This document shows positions 16,051-23,712 of a stretch of 64,000 nt of DNA, piece by piece; the first letter of the stretch is position 1; every line of letters starts with the position of its first letter. Position numbers and translations under genes: made by a program. The notes under the pieces were generated by a model that was not told where the DNA came from, did no database searches, and saw nothing but the letters and a program-made list of their open reading frames with translations. The stretch is from the NCBI RefSeq assembly GCF_020786625.1, contig NZ_JAJGRC010000001.1, forward strand, positions 434,001-498,000, in the 5' to 3' direction. This stretch comes from Salinicoccus sp. RF5 (lineage in GTDB: Bacteria > Bacillota > Bacilli > Staphylococcales > Salinicoccaceae).

Positions 16051-16395
16051 ATGGAGCACAGCATGGGATTGTATGAAGCACCCTTCAACTCAATGAAAGC
16101 CGGACGAAAAACAGTGGAAGTCAGGCTGAACGACCCTAAAAGAAGGAAAATTGATATCAAGGATACCATCAGGTTCACGAAGCTCCCCGAAGATGGTGAA
16201 ACTTTAACCGTGGAAGTGACGGCCCTGCGTACCTATCCTACTTTCAAAGATATGTACAGGGATATTCCCGCAAAGGATATGGATGCTGATAACAGGACGA
16301 TAGAAGAAATGGTTGAAAGCACCTACGAAATATATACGCGGCAACAGGAGACTGAATGGGGCACACTTGCCATAGAAATCAGACTGCTGAAGTGA
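16051..16395 (+). CDS. ASCH-domain RNA-binding protein
   Basis: A 114-residue protein with the ASCH pattern: F-x-S-M-x-A-G-x-K-T-V-E-V-R-L-N-D-x-K-R near the N-terminus, then the I-x-x-G/KDTIRF strand and a C-terminal GTLAIEI strand. ASCH proteins resemble the PUA fold and are predicted to bind RNA or act on modified nucleosides (YqfB-type amidohydrolases). The ATG follows GGAGACC by 6 bases. It is followed by the S41 peptidase gene 28 bases downstream, probably on one transcript. Confidence 0.82.
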   Translation: MEHSMGLYEAPFNSMKAGRKTVEVRLNDPKRRKIDIKDTIRFTKLPEDGETLTVEVTALRTYPTFKDMYRDIPAKDMDADNRTIEEMVESTYEIYTRQQETEWGTLAIEIRLLK

Positions 16396-16422
16396 TACTT
16401 CAAAAAACAAACAGGAGGCACC

Positions 16423-17688
16423 ATGTATACAGAAATCTTTGATGACATCATCTCAATCACACATAATGACTATTCCGGCCATCTGGATAAGAAGGGGTGG
16501 GATGATCCCGGGAAGTACAGGGACCGGATAAAAAGAATGGAAGCTGAAGATGCGCTCGATGCTGTGATATTCCAGGAAATTGTGGAGGATTATCTGCTCG
16601 ACTTCAAGGACCGCCACATGTACTTCAGAGTGAAGGATAACGGCAAACAAAATACATATCATAATGGCTTCAGCACTAGGCGCTTTAATGATAAGCTTCA
16701 TGTCACTGAAGTGACGGATGAGGACCGCCTGGAGACCGGTGATGCCCTCCTTTCTTTGGATGGTATACCGGTCAGTGTACTTATCGAAAAACATGAAAGG
16801 GAACTGTTCGAATTAGTCGCAGAGAGGGAGAACTGGAAGCCGATCATCCAAAGATACTCCAGCTGTGAAGTTGAGTCCAGGGATGGGACAGTGAAGACGA
16901 TGGAGTTGAAACAGTATGCAAATCAGAATCGGAAGCCTGAATTCAAAGTGGAGAGACTTAACGATGGTGTACTTTTCATGTCCCTCCCCTCTTTCGCTAA
17001 TGTAAAAGCTGTAGAGGTGATGCTTGAGGAATATCAAGAGCAATTGGAGACTGCAGGAAAACTCATCATCGATGTCAGGGGAAATGGCGGTGGCAGTGAT
17101 CTGGCATTCAGGAATCTGCTGCCCTACCTCTTTCCTGAAGGAGAGACCTCGATTCCGCTTGAGGATTCAATCCAGGAATCCAACTGTACCCGGCGGAATG
17201 TCGAGTTGACTGCAAAGGTGTTTGGTCAGTTCCTTGAAAACATCGATGATGAAACGGTCAAAACGAACTTGAATAAATATGTGGAGGATATGGCGAAGAA
17301 TGTTGGCCAAGGCTTCAAAATACTCGAGGATGAATCACCTGCCATCAATATTCAGGGGAAAGCTCTCCCTGAAAAGGTCGTCGCCTTGTCTGATGTGGGG
17401 TGTGCCAGCGCGTCTGAAGCCTTGATTGAATTCTGCAAGGAATCACCCAAAGCTGCAGTCATCGGCCGGCCGACTGCCGGGGTCAACGACTACTCCAATC
17501 TTGTCATCGAAGAGTGGGAAGGTCTGTTTGAGTTGTGGTATCCGACTTCAAGGATGGCAGGCATGAATAAAAAGGCTGATGGAGAAGCTGTTTCCATCAT
17601 CCATCCGGACATCCACATACCATGGACCCCCACGCATATTACCCGGGATGTAGATTTGGAAAAGGCATTGGAGTTTCTGCAGACTTAG
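16423..17688 (+). CDS. S41-family peptidase (tail-specific protease-like), cytoplasmic
   Basis: A 421-residue S41 (C-terminal processing) peptidase. The core strand LIIDVRGNGGGSD and the nucleophile serine in DVGCASASEALIEF are clear, and a truncated PDZ-like stretch (ETGDALLSLDGIPVSVL) lies near residue 105. Unlike CtpA-type enzymes it has no signal peptide or membrane anchor, so it should act in the cytoplasm. Similar soluble S41 proteins occur in Bacillales without assigned substrates. RBS ACAGGAGGC precedes the ATG. Confidence 0.82.
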   Translation: MYTEIFDDIISITHNDYSGHLDKKGWDDPGKYRDRIKRMEAEDALDAVIFQEIVEDYLLDFKDRHMYFRVKDNGKQNTYHNGFSTRRFNDKLHVTEVTDEDRLETGDALLSLDGIPVSVLIEKHERELFELVAERENWKPIIQRYSSCEVESRDGTVKTMELKQYANQNRKPEFKVERLNDGVLFMSLPSFANVKAVEVMLEEYQEQLETAGKLIIDVRGNGGGSDLAFRNLLPYLFPEGETSIPLEDSIQESNCTRRNVELTAKVFGQFLENIDDETVKTNLNKYVEDMAKNVGQGFKILEDESPAINIQGKALPEKVVALSDVGCASASEALIEFCKESPKAAVIGRPTAGVNDYSNLVIEEWEGLFELWYPTSRMAGMNKKADGEAVSIIHPDIHIPWTPTHITRDVDLEKALEFLQT

Positions 17689-17689
17689 G

Positions 17690-17795
17690 AATCCAGCTTA
17701 TCTATAAGAGCCGTCCAGGTTGATGGTGGGCGACACCCGCAGCGTTTATGCACCGGTTTAAAGGGAATTGTAAGGTACATCATCTACTCAGGGGG
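17690..17795 (+). other. Candidate structured RNA leader of the Na+/H+ antiporter gene
   Basis: The 114-base gap before the antiporter is not AT-rich spacer but holds several short hairpins: CTTA/TAAG near 17698, GGTG/CACC around 17724-17736, and GC-rich blocks CCGTCC, ACCCGCAGCG and ACCGG. Cation-sensing riboswitches (for example the Na+- and Li+-responsive classes) occupy this position in other bacteria, but I cannot match the consensus. No intrinsic terminator is seen, so any control would be at translation. Confidence 0.3.
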
Positions 17796-17802
17796 TATCG
17801 TC

Positions 17803-18993
17803 TTGACGACTTCACAAGCCATTCTGCTTCTCCTGGTCGGCTACATAGTGTTTACAATCGACAAGAAGCAGGATAACTTTCCAGTGCCGGTAATCCTTGT
17901 CCTCCTCGGAATCGGCCTGTACTTCATTCCCTACTTCTCCTCCGTCGAAGTGACGGAGAAGACCATCTATCACGTTTTCCTGCCGGCACTGCTGTTCACT
18001 TCCGCATATCAGTTTCCGGCAGATGGCTTCAAGAAGAATGCGGGCATCATCGCTTTTCTTGCCACTGTCGGCATCATGCTGACGGTGGCTCTGCTGGGCG
18101 GCGCGATCTATGCATTGAGCGGCCCGTTCGTCTCCATATCATTCCTTGGTGCCCTGCTGATCGCTTCGATCCTTACACCAACGGACCCGGTATCTGTAGT
18201 ATCGATCATAAAGTCTGCTGCAGGAGATGAACGTGTGGCGGATGTCGTCGAAGGGGAATCGATGATCAACGATGGTACAAGCATCGTAATATTCAGTGCA
18301 CTTGCCGGCATGTTCACCGGGAGCAAGTCTGTCGGTGTACTGTCTTTCCTTGGAGAGTTCCTCCTCGTCTCACTGGGAGGGGTTCTGCTCGGCGTCCTGT
18401 TCGGCTGGTTGATGGCCAAGGCCGTGCATTTCACCCACCACAGGCACTACCAGGTCATGTTGAGCATCGTTTTGGCCTACGGGACATTCAACCTGGCTGA
18501 AGCCATCAGTGTATCGGGGGTTCTCGCCACTGTGTTTGCCGGCATCATGCTGTCTTTCGAGTATGGCACTGCAGAAAAGGAAGAGCACTTCCGGGAGTCT
18601 TTGGATGGATTTTGGGAAATTGCAGAAATGTCGCTGTTGGCACTCCTTTTCCTGCTGATCGGCATCCAGGCAGCTAAATTCCTCATCTTTGATGGCTGGT
18701 TATTTGCTGTAATCATATTCGCACTATCCCTTTTCATACGCTTCATCGTCATATTGGCAAGCACCCAGATGTTTTCGGAATGGCGCCACCATATCAGTTG
18801 GAGGGAATCGACACTCATCTCATGGTCGGGCCTGAAGGGATCTATGTCTGTGTATCTCATATTGAGCATCTATTCCCAAAGCAGTTCGGGAGATGCAGAC
18901 CTCATCATTTCACTGTCATTTGCAGCGGTCCTCATTTCCCTCATTGTACAGAGCCTCGGTGTCGCCCCATTGGCGAAAAAATTGATGAAATGA
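17803..18993 (+). CDS. CPA1-family Na+/H+ antiporter (NhaP-type)
   Basis: A 396-residue membrane protein with about twelve hydrophobic segments. The signature regions are LIASILTPTDPVSVVSI and GESMINDGTSIVIFS, whose Asn-Asp pair carries the exchanged cation, plus a final RESTLISWSGLKGSMSVYL helix. The family exports Na+ or K+ in exchange for H+, which fits a salt-tolerant coccus. It starts at TTG with GGGGGT upstream, and lacks the long cytoplasmic C-terminus of larger NhaP/NhaK proteins. A strong terminator follows. Confidence 0.87.
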   Translation: MTTSQAILLLLVGYIVFTIDKKQDNFPVPVILVLLGIGLYFIPYFSSVEVTEKTIYHVFLPALLFTSAYQFPADGFKKNAGIIAFLATVGIMLTVALLGGAIYALSGPFVSISFLGALLIASILTPTDPVSVVSIIKSAAGDERVADVVEGESMINDGTSIVIFSALAGMFTGSKSVGVLSFLGEFLLVSLGGVLLGVLFGWLMAKAVHFTHHRHYQVMLSIVLAYGTFNLAEAISVSGVLATVFAGIMLSFEYGTAEKEEHFRESLDGFWEIAEMSLLALLFLLIGIQAAKFLIFDGWLFAVIIFALSLFIRFIVILASTQMFSEWRHHISWRESTLISWSGLKGSMSVYLILSIYSQSSSGDADLIISLSFAAVLISLIVQSLGVAPLAKKLMK

Positions 18994-19003
18994 CAGGATT
19001 CAT

Positions 19004-19043
19004 AAAAAGAGCCCCTATCCTTTTTAAGGAAGCGGCTCTTTTT
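19004..19043 (+). terminator. Rho-independent terminator, possibly bidirectional
   Basis: AAAAAGAGCC (19004-19013) pairs with GGCTCTTTTT (19034-19043). It separates the antiporter gene from the convergent zinc-finger gene and has T-runs on both strands. Confidence 0.8.
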
Positions 19044-19050
19044 GCTGTGG

Positions 19051-19362
19051 TCACCCAAAGTAGATGTGGTGATGATGTTTGCAGCCTTCATTGAATTTGG
19101 AACTGCACTTGAGGCACCTGTCCGTATTCATGTATTCACTGATGGTGTGTGCTCTGCGGCATACACCGCACAGGATGGCATACGCATCATATTCGTCTGT
19201 TCCCCAAGGGATGATGGCATGGGCCTCCTGATCATCGTGGCATCTGTAGCATGGATAATACTTTCCGCAGCATCTGAACTTGATGGCAATGATGTCTTCA
19301 TTCGAGTGGTAGTGGACGCAGCGTGTCTGTTCATCGATTATACTTCCATATACTTCCTGCAT
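19051..19362 (-). CDS. CHY zinc-finger protein
   Basis: A 103-residue protein with a dense set of metal ligands: CVHYHS, CCGKYYPCYRCHDD, the AIIPW turn, CGVC, then CLKCSSKF and a CKHHHH tail. This C-H-Y pattern defines the CHY zinc-finger family, found in bacterial stand-alone proteins and in eukaryotic RCHY1/Pirh2. The bacterial role is unknown. I choose the ATG at 19362 (MQEVYGS) with GGGAGGG upstream rather than the longer frame. It is 75 bases downstream of thiE and could be read from the same transcript. Confidence 0.85.
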   Translation of the reverse strand: MQEVYGSIIDEQTRCVHYHSNEDIIAIKFRCCGKYYPCYRCHDDQEAHAIIPWGTDEYDAYAILCGVCRRAHTISEYMNTDRCLKCSSKFNEGCKHHHHIYFG

Positions 19363-19437
19363 ACAGTCCCTCCCGCCAATCCTGATTCCATCAATCATTT
19401 CCCGTTATGTCACATATAGGATATGAGCTCACCTTCC

Positions 19438-20064
19438 TCATTCTTCGAGGAACCTGGAAGCGGCAGCTCCGACATCTTCTGCCCATGCGATTGTGGAAAT
19501 CAGGGATATACCATCGGCTCCGCTGTCCAGACAGGACTTGTAGTTTTTGTCGTCGATGCCCCCGATTGCGACCATCGGCATATCACCGATCAGCCGCCGC
19601 ATTTCAACCAGACCCTCTACCCCGATTGCTGTGCCCGCATCAGCCTTTGAAGATGTCGTGAAGACAGGCCCGGTACCGATATAATCGACCTTTTCCAGGT
19701 TGCTCACTTCAAGTTCTTTCCGATCCCTTACAGACAGCCCGATGATCTTGTCATCGAAATAGCCAGGAAGGTCCGATACCGCCATGTCATCCTGACCGAG
19801 ATGGATACCGTCGGCCTCCACCATTTCTGCCAGTTTCCAGTCGTCATTGACGATGAATGGCACATCGTACTCTTTGCACACCCTTTTAATGTCTGAAGCA
19901 AAACGGACCAGTGCATCCCCCTCGAGTGGATGCTGCCCCTTCTCCCTGAGCTGGAACATCGTGGCACCGCCTTCCAGCGCTTCACGTACGGTTTGAACCG
20001 CATCACCCCCAGCATCTTCGCTGCCGCAGATGAAATAGAGCCTGAGAAGTTCGCGATCCATCAT
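19438..20064 (-). CDS. thiE: Thiamine-phosphate synthase
   Basis: A 208-residue TIM-barrel enzyme that joins HMP pyrophosphate and thiazole phosphate to make thiamine monophosphate. Landmarks are QLREKG (substrate pyrophosphate binding), VNDDWKLA, the GIHLGQDD motif, the GTGPVFTTSSKADAG loop and AIGGI near the C-terminus. The ATG overlaps the thiM stop (TTATGATG), so translation is coupled. It is the last gene of the riboswitch-controlled thiamine operon. Confidence 0.95.
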   Translation of the reverse strand: MMDRELLRLYFICGSEDAGGDAVQTVREALEGGATMFQLREKGQHPLEGDALVRFASDIKRVCKEYDVPFIVNDDWKLAEMVEADGIHLGQDDMAVSDLPGYFDDKIIGLSVRDRKELEVSNLEKVDYIGTGPVFTTSSKADAGTAIGVEGLVEMRRLIGDMPMVAIGGIDDKNYKSCLDSGADGISLISTIAWAEDVGAAASRFLEE

Positions 20065-20846
20065 AAACCTCCCACAATGCTGTCTTCAAGCAGAGTATCG
20101 TCATTCAGATATAATTCATCGATGAGACCCGCAATGAAGCTTCCCGGTGCCGGTATGGCGCACTTGCCGGCTGCAGCTTCGGCACAAAGATTGTAGTAGC
20201 TTACAGCATCCACAACCGCGTTCCTTTCGAAGGTGTCAGAAGTCCCGATGAATGCAGCCGTTATGGCACCGAGCAGACATCCTGATCCTGTAATCTTTCC
20301 CTGCAGGCCATGACCGTTCACCATCGTCGTCACACCATGCTCCGTCGCCAGTGCATCCTTCTCTCCAGTGACCAATGCCGGCACGCCATACTTCCGGTAG
20401 ACAGCTTCGGCTATTTCTGCCGTGTTCGTCTTTTCAACGGAATCCACACCTTTCATGCGGCTTTCCGAACCGGATAGGGCCAGCATCTCACCAGCGTTCC
20501 CCTTGATGAGTGCCACTTTATGCCGGGCCAGCAGATCTTCGGTGACATCCACCCTGAAACGCGATGCACCGAAGCCGACCGGATCGAAAACGATGGGCAC
20601 ACCATTGTCATCCGCCGCCTCCATCATCTCATCCATCAGATGGACCTTTGCCCGGTCAGCTGTACCAATGTTGATCAGCAGTGCCGATGCTGCCTTCATC
20701 AGGTCCTCCGACTCTGTGATTTCGCCGCTCATGATGGGAGAGGCCCCGATCGCAAGCATCCCATTTGCAGTAAAATTCTTTACCACGTCATTTGTGATGC
20801 AGATGACGAGGGGATTCTCTTCTCTCATTCTTTCCAATCTATTCAT
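20061..20846 (-). CDS. thiM: Hydroxyethylthiazole kinase
   Basis: A 261-residue ribokinase-fold enzyme that phosphorylates the thiazole alcohol in the thiamine salvage pathway. Seen: ICITNDVVKNFTANGMLAIGASPIMS at the N-terminus, DPVGFGASRFR, KGNAGEMLALSG and the catalytic ITGSGCLLGA anion hole. The true start is the ATG at 20846; the longer frame to 20981 only reads into thiD. The start region overlaps the thiD stop by 8 bases. Confidence 0.94.
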   Translation of the reverse strand: MNRLERMREENPLVICITNDVVKNFTANGMLAIGASPIMSGEITESEDLMKAASALLINIGTADRAKVHLMDEMMEAADDNGVPIVFDPVGFGASRFRVDVTEDLLARHKVALIKGNAGEMLALSGSESRMKGVDSVEKTNTAEIAEAVYRKYGVPALVTGEKDALATEHGVTTMVNGHGLQGKITGSGCLLGAITAAFIGTSDTFERNAVVDAVSYYNLCAEAAAGKCAIPAPGSFIAGLIDELYLNDDTLLEDSIVGGL

Positions 20847-21645
20847 GCAGTTCTTCCTCCCTGAAACTGAAGTGATTGACCGGCCCATTGCCCTTGCCAA
20901 TGCCCGGACTGTTTCTGATGGCGGATGTAATATACTTTTTGGCCAGCCGGAAGCTCTCTTCAAGCGTCTTTCCTTTCGCAATTTCTGCCGTCATCACAGC
21001 AGAGAATGTACATCCTGTGCCATGGGTGTGCTGCGTTTCTATACGCGGTTCGCTCAAAATGACGGTATCATCCCGGGTGAAGAGATAATCCACTGCATCC
21101 CCCTGCAGATGGCCGCCCTTGATCGTCACACTGTGTGCACCGAGTTCCTCAAGGAAGATGCGTCCGACCTTTCTGATATCCACCTCACCCCCGATTTTAT
21201 GGCCTGTAATCTTTTCGGCCTCATGGATGTTGGGCGTTACGGTCACGGATTTCGGAACCAGCGTGCTCCTCAGGAATTCGATGGTTTCCTCCTCCATCAG
21301 CGCATCACCGCTCGTGGCGATCATGACCGGGTCGATGACGAAGGGAATTTTGAAGTCCGCCACCATATTCGCAAGCACGACCATCATATCCACTGTTGCG
21401 ACCATCCCACTCTTCATCGCGTGGGGCACCTCGTCACTCATTATGCTTTCAAGCTGTTTTTCCAGAAAGTCTGCAGGCACATTGAATACATCCTGTACGC
21501 CGGTGGTGTTCTGGGCGGTCAGGGACGTCACCGCCGCCATACCGTATACTCCCCTCGAATGAAAGGTCTTGCTGTCGGCCACCACCCCCGCACCGCCGGT
21601 GGAATCGGTTCCCGCGACAGTCAGGGCAATCGGCATTCTAGACAT
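20839..21645 (-). CDS. thiD: Hydroxymethylpyrimidine/phosphomethylpyrimidine kinase
   Basis: A 268-residue kinase that phosphorylates HMP twice to HMP-PP. Motifs: ALTVAGTDSTGGAGVVAD (substrate site), DPVMIATSGDAL, TPNIHEAEKITG, IKGGH and HGTGCTFSA (anion hole). Start ATG 21645 follows GGAGGTG with about 8 bases; a downstream ATG (21636) is a weaker choice. It begins inside the end of the short tenA-like frame upstream, keeping the tenA-thiD-thiM-thiE order of staphylococci. Confidence 0.94.
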   Translation of the reverse strand: MSRMPIALTVAGTDSTGGAGVVADSKTFHSRGVYGMAAVTSLTAQNTTGVQDVFNVPADFLEKQLESIMSDEVPHAMKSGMVATVDMMVVLANMVADFKIPFVIDPVMIATSGDALMEEETIEFLRSTLVPKSVTVTPNIHEAEKITGHKIGGEVDIRKVGRIFLEELGAHSVTIKGGHLQGDAVDYLFTRDDTVILSEPRIETQHTHGTGCTFSAVMTAEIAKGKTLEESFRLAKKYITSAIRNSPGIGKGNGPVNHFSFREEELHE

Positions 21646-21754
21646 GGACACCCACCTCCATCCAGCGTTCCTTCGTGGCTGCCATGTTGAAATCATCACC
21701 ATAGATCGCCTCGATGATGGGCTCCGCGTCATTCCTCAATTCTTCAGTCAGCAT
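21638..21754 (-). pseudogene. tenA-like mini-ORF (probable internally deleted tenA)
   Basis: A 38-codon frame with a near-perfect AAGGAGAGG ribosome site. Its start (LTEELRNDAEPIIEAIY) resembles the N-terminus of TenA aminopyrimidine aminohydrolase (LR..A.PIW..IY). Its end (FNMAATKERWMEV) loosely recalls the TenA C-terminus (F-W-D-M-A-Y-R-K-E-x-W). In staphylococci tenA (about 230 codons) is the first gene of this operon. The simplest reading is loss of the middle of tenA with the translated ends kept to feed ribosomes into thiD, whose start it overlaps. Confidence 0.5.
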
Positions 21755-21775
21755 ATAACCTCTCCTTATAGAATA

Positions 21776-21807
21776 TAAAAACCCGTTTCCAGCGCAGGAA
21801 ACGGGTT
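21776..21807 (-). terminator. Expression-platform terminator of the TPP riboswitch
   Basis: On the minus strand AACCCGTTTCC pairs with GGAAACGGGTT and runs into TTTATA. It sits between the TPP aptamer and the first start codon, so ligand binding should favour transcription termination. Confidence 0.85.
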
Positions 21808-21833
21808 CAGTATGTAGACAGTCTATGCCGTAC

Positions 21834-21925
21834 CAACCCACTTCCCTACGCTGGTATTAGCCAGATCAGGTCCAAGGGATCGGCCGAACGGCCGTCTCAG
21901 CAAAAAAGCACCCCTAGTGGTGTTT
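21834..21925 (-). ncRNA. TPP riboswitch (THI element)
   Basis: On the minus strand the aptamer has all conserved blocks: CACTAGGGGTGC, GCTGAGA, CCCTTGGACCTGATCTGG, CTAATACCAGCGTAGGGAA and a closing GTGG. It lies between a sigma-A promoter and the terminator above, and controls the tenA-like/thiD/thiM/thiE unit in response to thiamine pyrophosphate. The GGCCGTTCGGCC hairpin is the variable P3 arm. Confidence 0.97.
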
Positions 21926-21942
21926 CTATTCAGTTGCCTCCA

Positions 21943-21971
21943 ATGGTAGAGAATACTTTCTAAATTGTCAA
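21943..21971 (-). promoter_or_regulatory. Promoter of the thiamine operon
   Basis: Minus-strand TTGACA (21971-21966) and TACCAT (21948-21943) are separated by 17 bp, ending about 20 bases before the riboswitch aptamer. Confidence 0.75.
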
Positions 21972-22022
21972 ATAAATCACCGCCGACTGAATAAGTGTCA
22001 TTTCTGTAAATGTTATTGAACC

Positions 22023-22086
22023 CTGGTGTAATCCGTGCTAGTTTATTGATGGCAGCATTGCGCAAAGCAATGCGTTGTTACACCAG
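22023..22086. repeat. Nested inverted repeats upstream of chrA
   Basis: Outer arms CTGGTGTAA (22023-22031) and TTACACCAG (22078-22086) match over 9 bp; inside them GCATTGC (22055-22061) and GCAATGC (22067-22073) match over 7 bp with a GCAAA loop. The block ends 23 bases before the chrA ATG and could be an operator or a structured mRNA leader. Confidence 0.6.
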
Positions 22087-22109
22087 AAAACGATCAGGAT
22101 GGTGCATGG

Positions 22110-23300
22110 ATGAATGAAGATACAGACAGCAGAATAAAAACGCTGATGGAAATATTGATTGTTTCCACAAGACTCGGCCTGACCTCTTTCGGTGGGCCGA
22201 TTGCGCATTTGGGCTACTTCCATGAAGAATACGTACGGAGGAGGAAATGGATGGATGAGGCGGCCTATGCCGACCTGGTGGCCCTATGCCAGTTCCTCCC
22301 TGGGCCTGCAAGCAGTCAGGTCGGCATCGGAATCGGTGTCGTCCGCGGTGGCTTGGTCGGGGGGCTGGTCTCCTTCCTCGGCTTCACCCTCCCCTCTGTA
22401 ATCGCACTCATACTGTTTGCACTTATGCTCAATACTTATGGCTTCGAAGATGCAGGATGGATCGATGGAATGAAGGTTGTTGCAGTGGTCGTCGTGGCCC
22501 ATGCGATCATCGGCATGGCACAGAAACTGACGCCTGATCTCGAGCGCAGGACCATCGCCCTGGGTGTGCTCGTCATCACTTTATTATGGCAGACCGCCTT
22601 TACGCAGGTAGGCGTCATTCTGCTTGCGGGGATAATCGGATTCATCCTTTACCGCAATCACTCGACAGATGACGGTGATACCGTTCACTTTCCTATTTCA
22701 AAGCGTGTGGGGTACGTATGTCTCTCCCTCTTTTTTGCACTGCTCGTTCTGCTTCCGGTCCTTCGTGAAGCGACCTCGAATCAGTGGATGGCAATGCTCG
22801 ACAGCTTCTATCGTTCAGGTGCGCTCGTTTTCGGAGGCGGCCATGTGGTGCTGCCGCTTCTGGAACGGGAGTTCGTGCCCACAGGCTGGATGACGGCACA
22901 GGAATTCCTTGCAGGCTATGGTGCAGCTCAGGCCGTGCCCGGCCCGCTGTTCACCTTCGCCGCTTACCTCGGCACCATAATCAGTGGGTGGCAGGGAGGA
23001 TTGTTTGCGGTATTTGCAATCTTCCTGCCGGCATTCCTGCTCATACTGGGAAGTCTGCCATTCTGGAATATGCTGCGCAGCAATCCAAACATAAAAGGTG
23101 CACTGACGGGCATCAATGCTGCGGTCGTCGGCATATTGATTTCAGCCCTATACAACCCGATATGGACGAGCAGCATCAATCAGACGGCCGATTTTGTTCT
23201 TGCCGCCATACTTTTCAGCATGCTTGTCCACTGGAAACTCCCGCCATGGGTGGTTGTATTGGCGGGTGCCGCAGGTGGCACGCTGATTGCCGTTCTATAG
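22110..23300 (+). CDS. chrA: Chromate transporter ChrA, fused two-domain form
   Basis: A 396-residue CHR-superfamily membrane protein with two homologous halves. The first half has TSFGGPIAHLGYF and CQFLPGPASSQVG, the second FGGGHVVLPLLEREF and AVPGPLFTFAAYLG, with about ten membrane segments in total. The long fused form exports chromate, probably as an anion-proton symporter acting outward. The ATG at 22110 is preceded only by a weak AGGATGG site, placing weight on the structured region upstream as a possible translational control. No chrB regulator is nearby. Confidence 0.88.
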   Translation: MNEDTDSRIKTLMEILIVSTRLGLTSFGGPIAHLGYFHEEYVRRRKWMDEAAYADLVALCQFLPGPASSQVGIGIGVVRGGLVGGLVSFLGFTLPSVIALILFALMLNTYGFEDAGWIDGMKVVAVVVVAHAIIGMAQKLTPDLERRTIALGVLVITLLWQTAFTQVGVILLAGIIGFILYRNHSTDDGDTVHFPISKRVGYVCLSLFFALLVLLPVLREATSNQWMAMLDSFYRSGALVFGGGHVVLPLLEREFVPTGWMTAQEFLAGYGAAQAVPGPLFTFAAYLGTIISGWQGGLFAVFAIFLPAFLLILGSLPFWNMLRSNPNIKGALTGINAAVVGILISALYNPIWTSSINQTADFVLAAILFSMLVHWKLPPWVVVLAGAAGGTLIAVL

Positions 23301-23386
23301 AGGATATAGGATGGTGTTTAACTGCATGTCAAAAATGGTAGAACAAACTGTATCATCATAATCTTTGCGCAAAGGAGTGCATGATC

Positions 23387-23626
23387 ATGATAGAGCAGAA
23401 TAAAGATCAGCAGGAACAGATGCGGCAGGAAGCCGAACTGAAGGCTGAAGAAGGCAAGAGCCAAAAGGAACAGATGAAGGAGAAGGCTCAGGCCAAGCAG
23501 CAGGATTTCAGGGACGAGAAGTCGAAAGTACAGGCGAAACAGGATGAAACGCAAGGGAAGATCAATGATGCAGCAGACCAAGTCGAACAGGAAAAAGGCG
23601 ACAACCAGTTCAACCAGTACAAGTAG
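23387..23626 (+). CDS. Small highly charged, disordered or coiled-coil protein
   Basis: About 79 residues made almost wholly of K, E, Q, D and A, with no Trp, Cys, Leu-rich core or membrane segment; a long amphipathic coiled coil or a disordered LEA-like protein is likely. AAAGGAG lies 9 bases before the ATG at 23387 (an ATG two codons upstream is too close to it). Such proteins are often made in osmotic or desiccation stress; that is inference here. A terminator follows directly. Confidence 0.65.
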   Translation: MIEQNKDQQEQMRQEAELKAEEGKSQKEQMKEKAQAKQQDFRDEKSKVQAKQDETQGKINDAADQVEQEKGDNQFNQYK

Positions 23627-23670
23627 CACTTGCTTCCTGAAGCTGTGTATTGAATGAACATGCAAATAAT

Positions 23671-23709
23671 GAAGCGGCATCCCCAAAATTTGGAGATGCC
23701 GCTTTTTTT
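23671..23709 (+). terminator. Rho-independent terminator
   Basis: AAGCGGCATC pairs with GATGCCGCTT around a CCCAAAATTTGGA loop region and is followed by a run of seven T. Confidence 0.85.
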
Positions 23710-23712
23710 GTC

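Noticed and set aside
20422-21690. 422-codon open frame antisense to thiM and thiD
   Set aside because: It is an exact shadow of two well-recognised thiamine genes with no family motif or ribosome site of its own.
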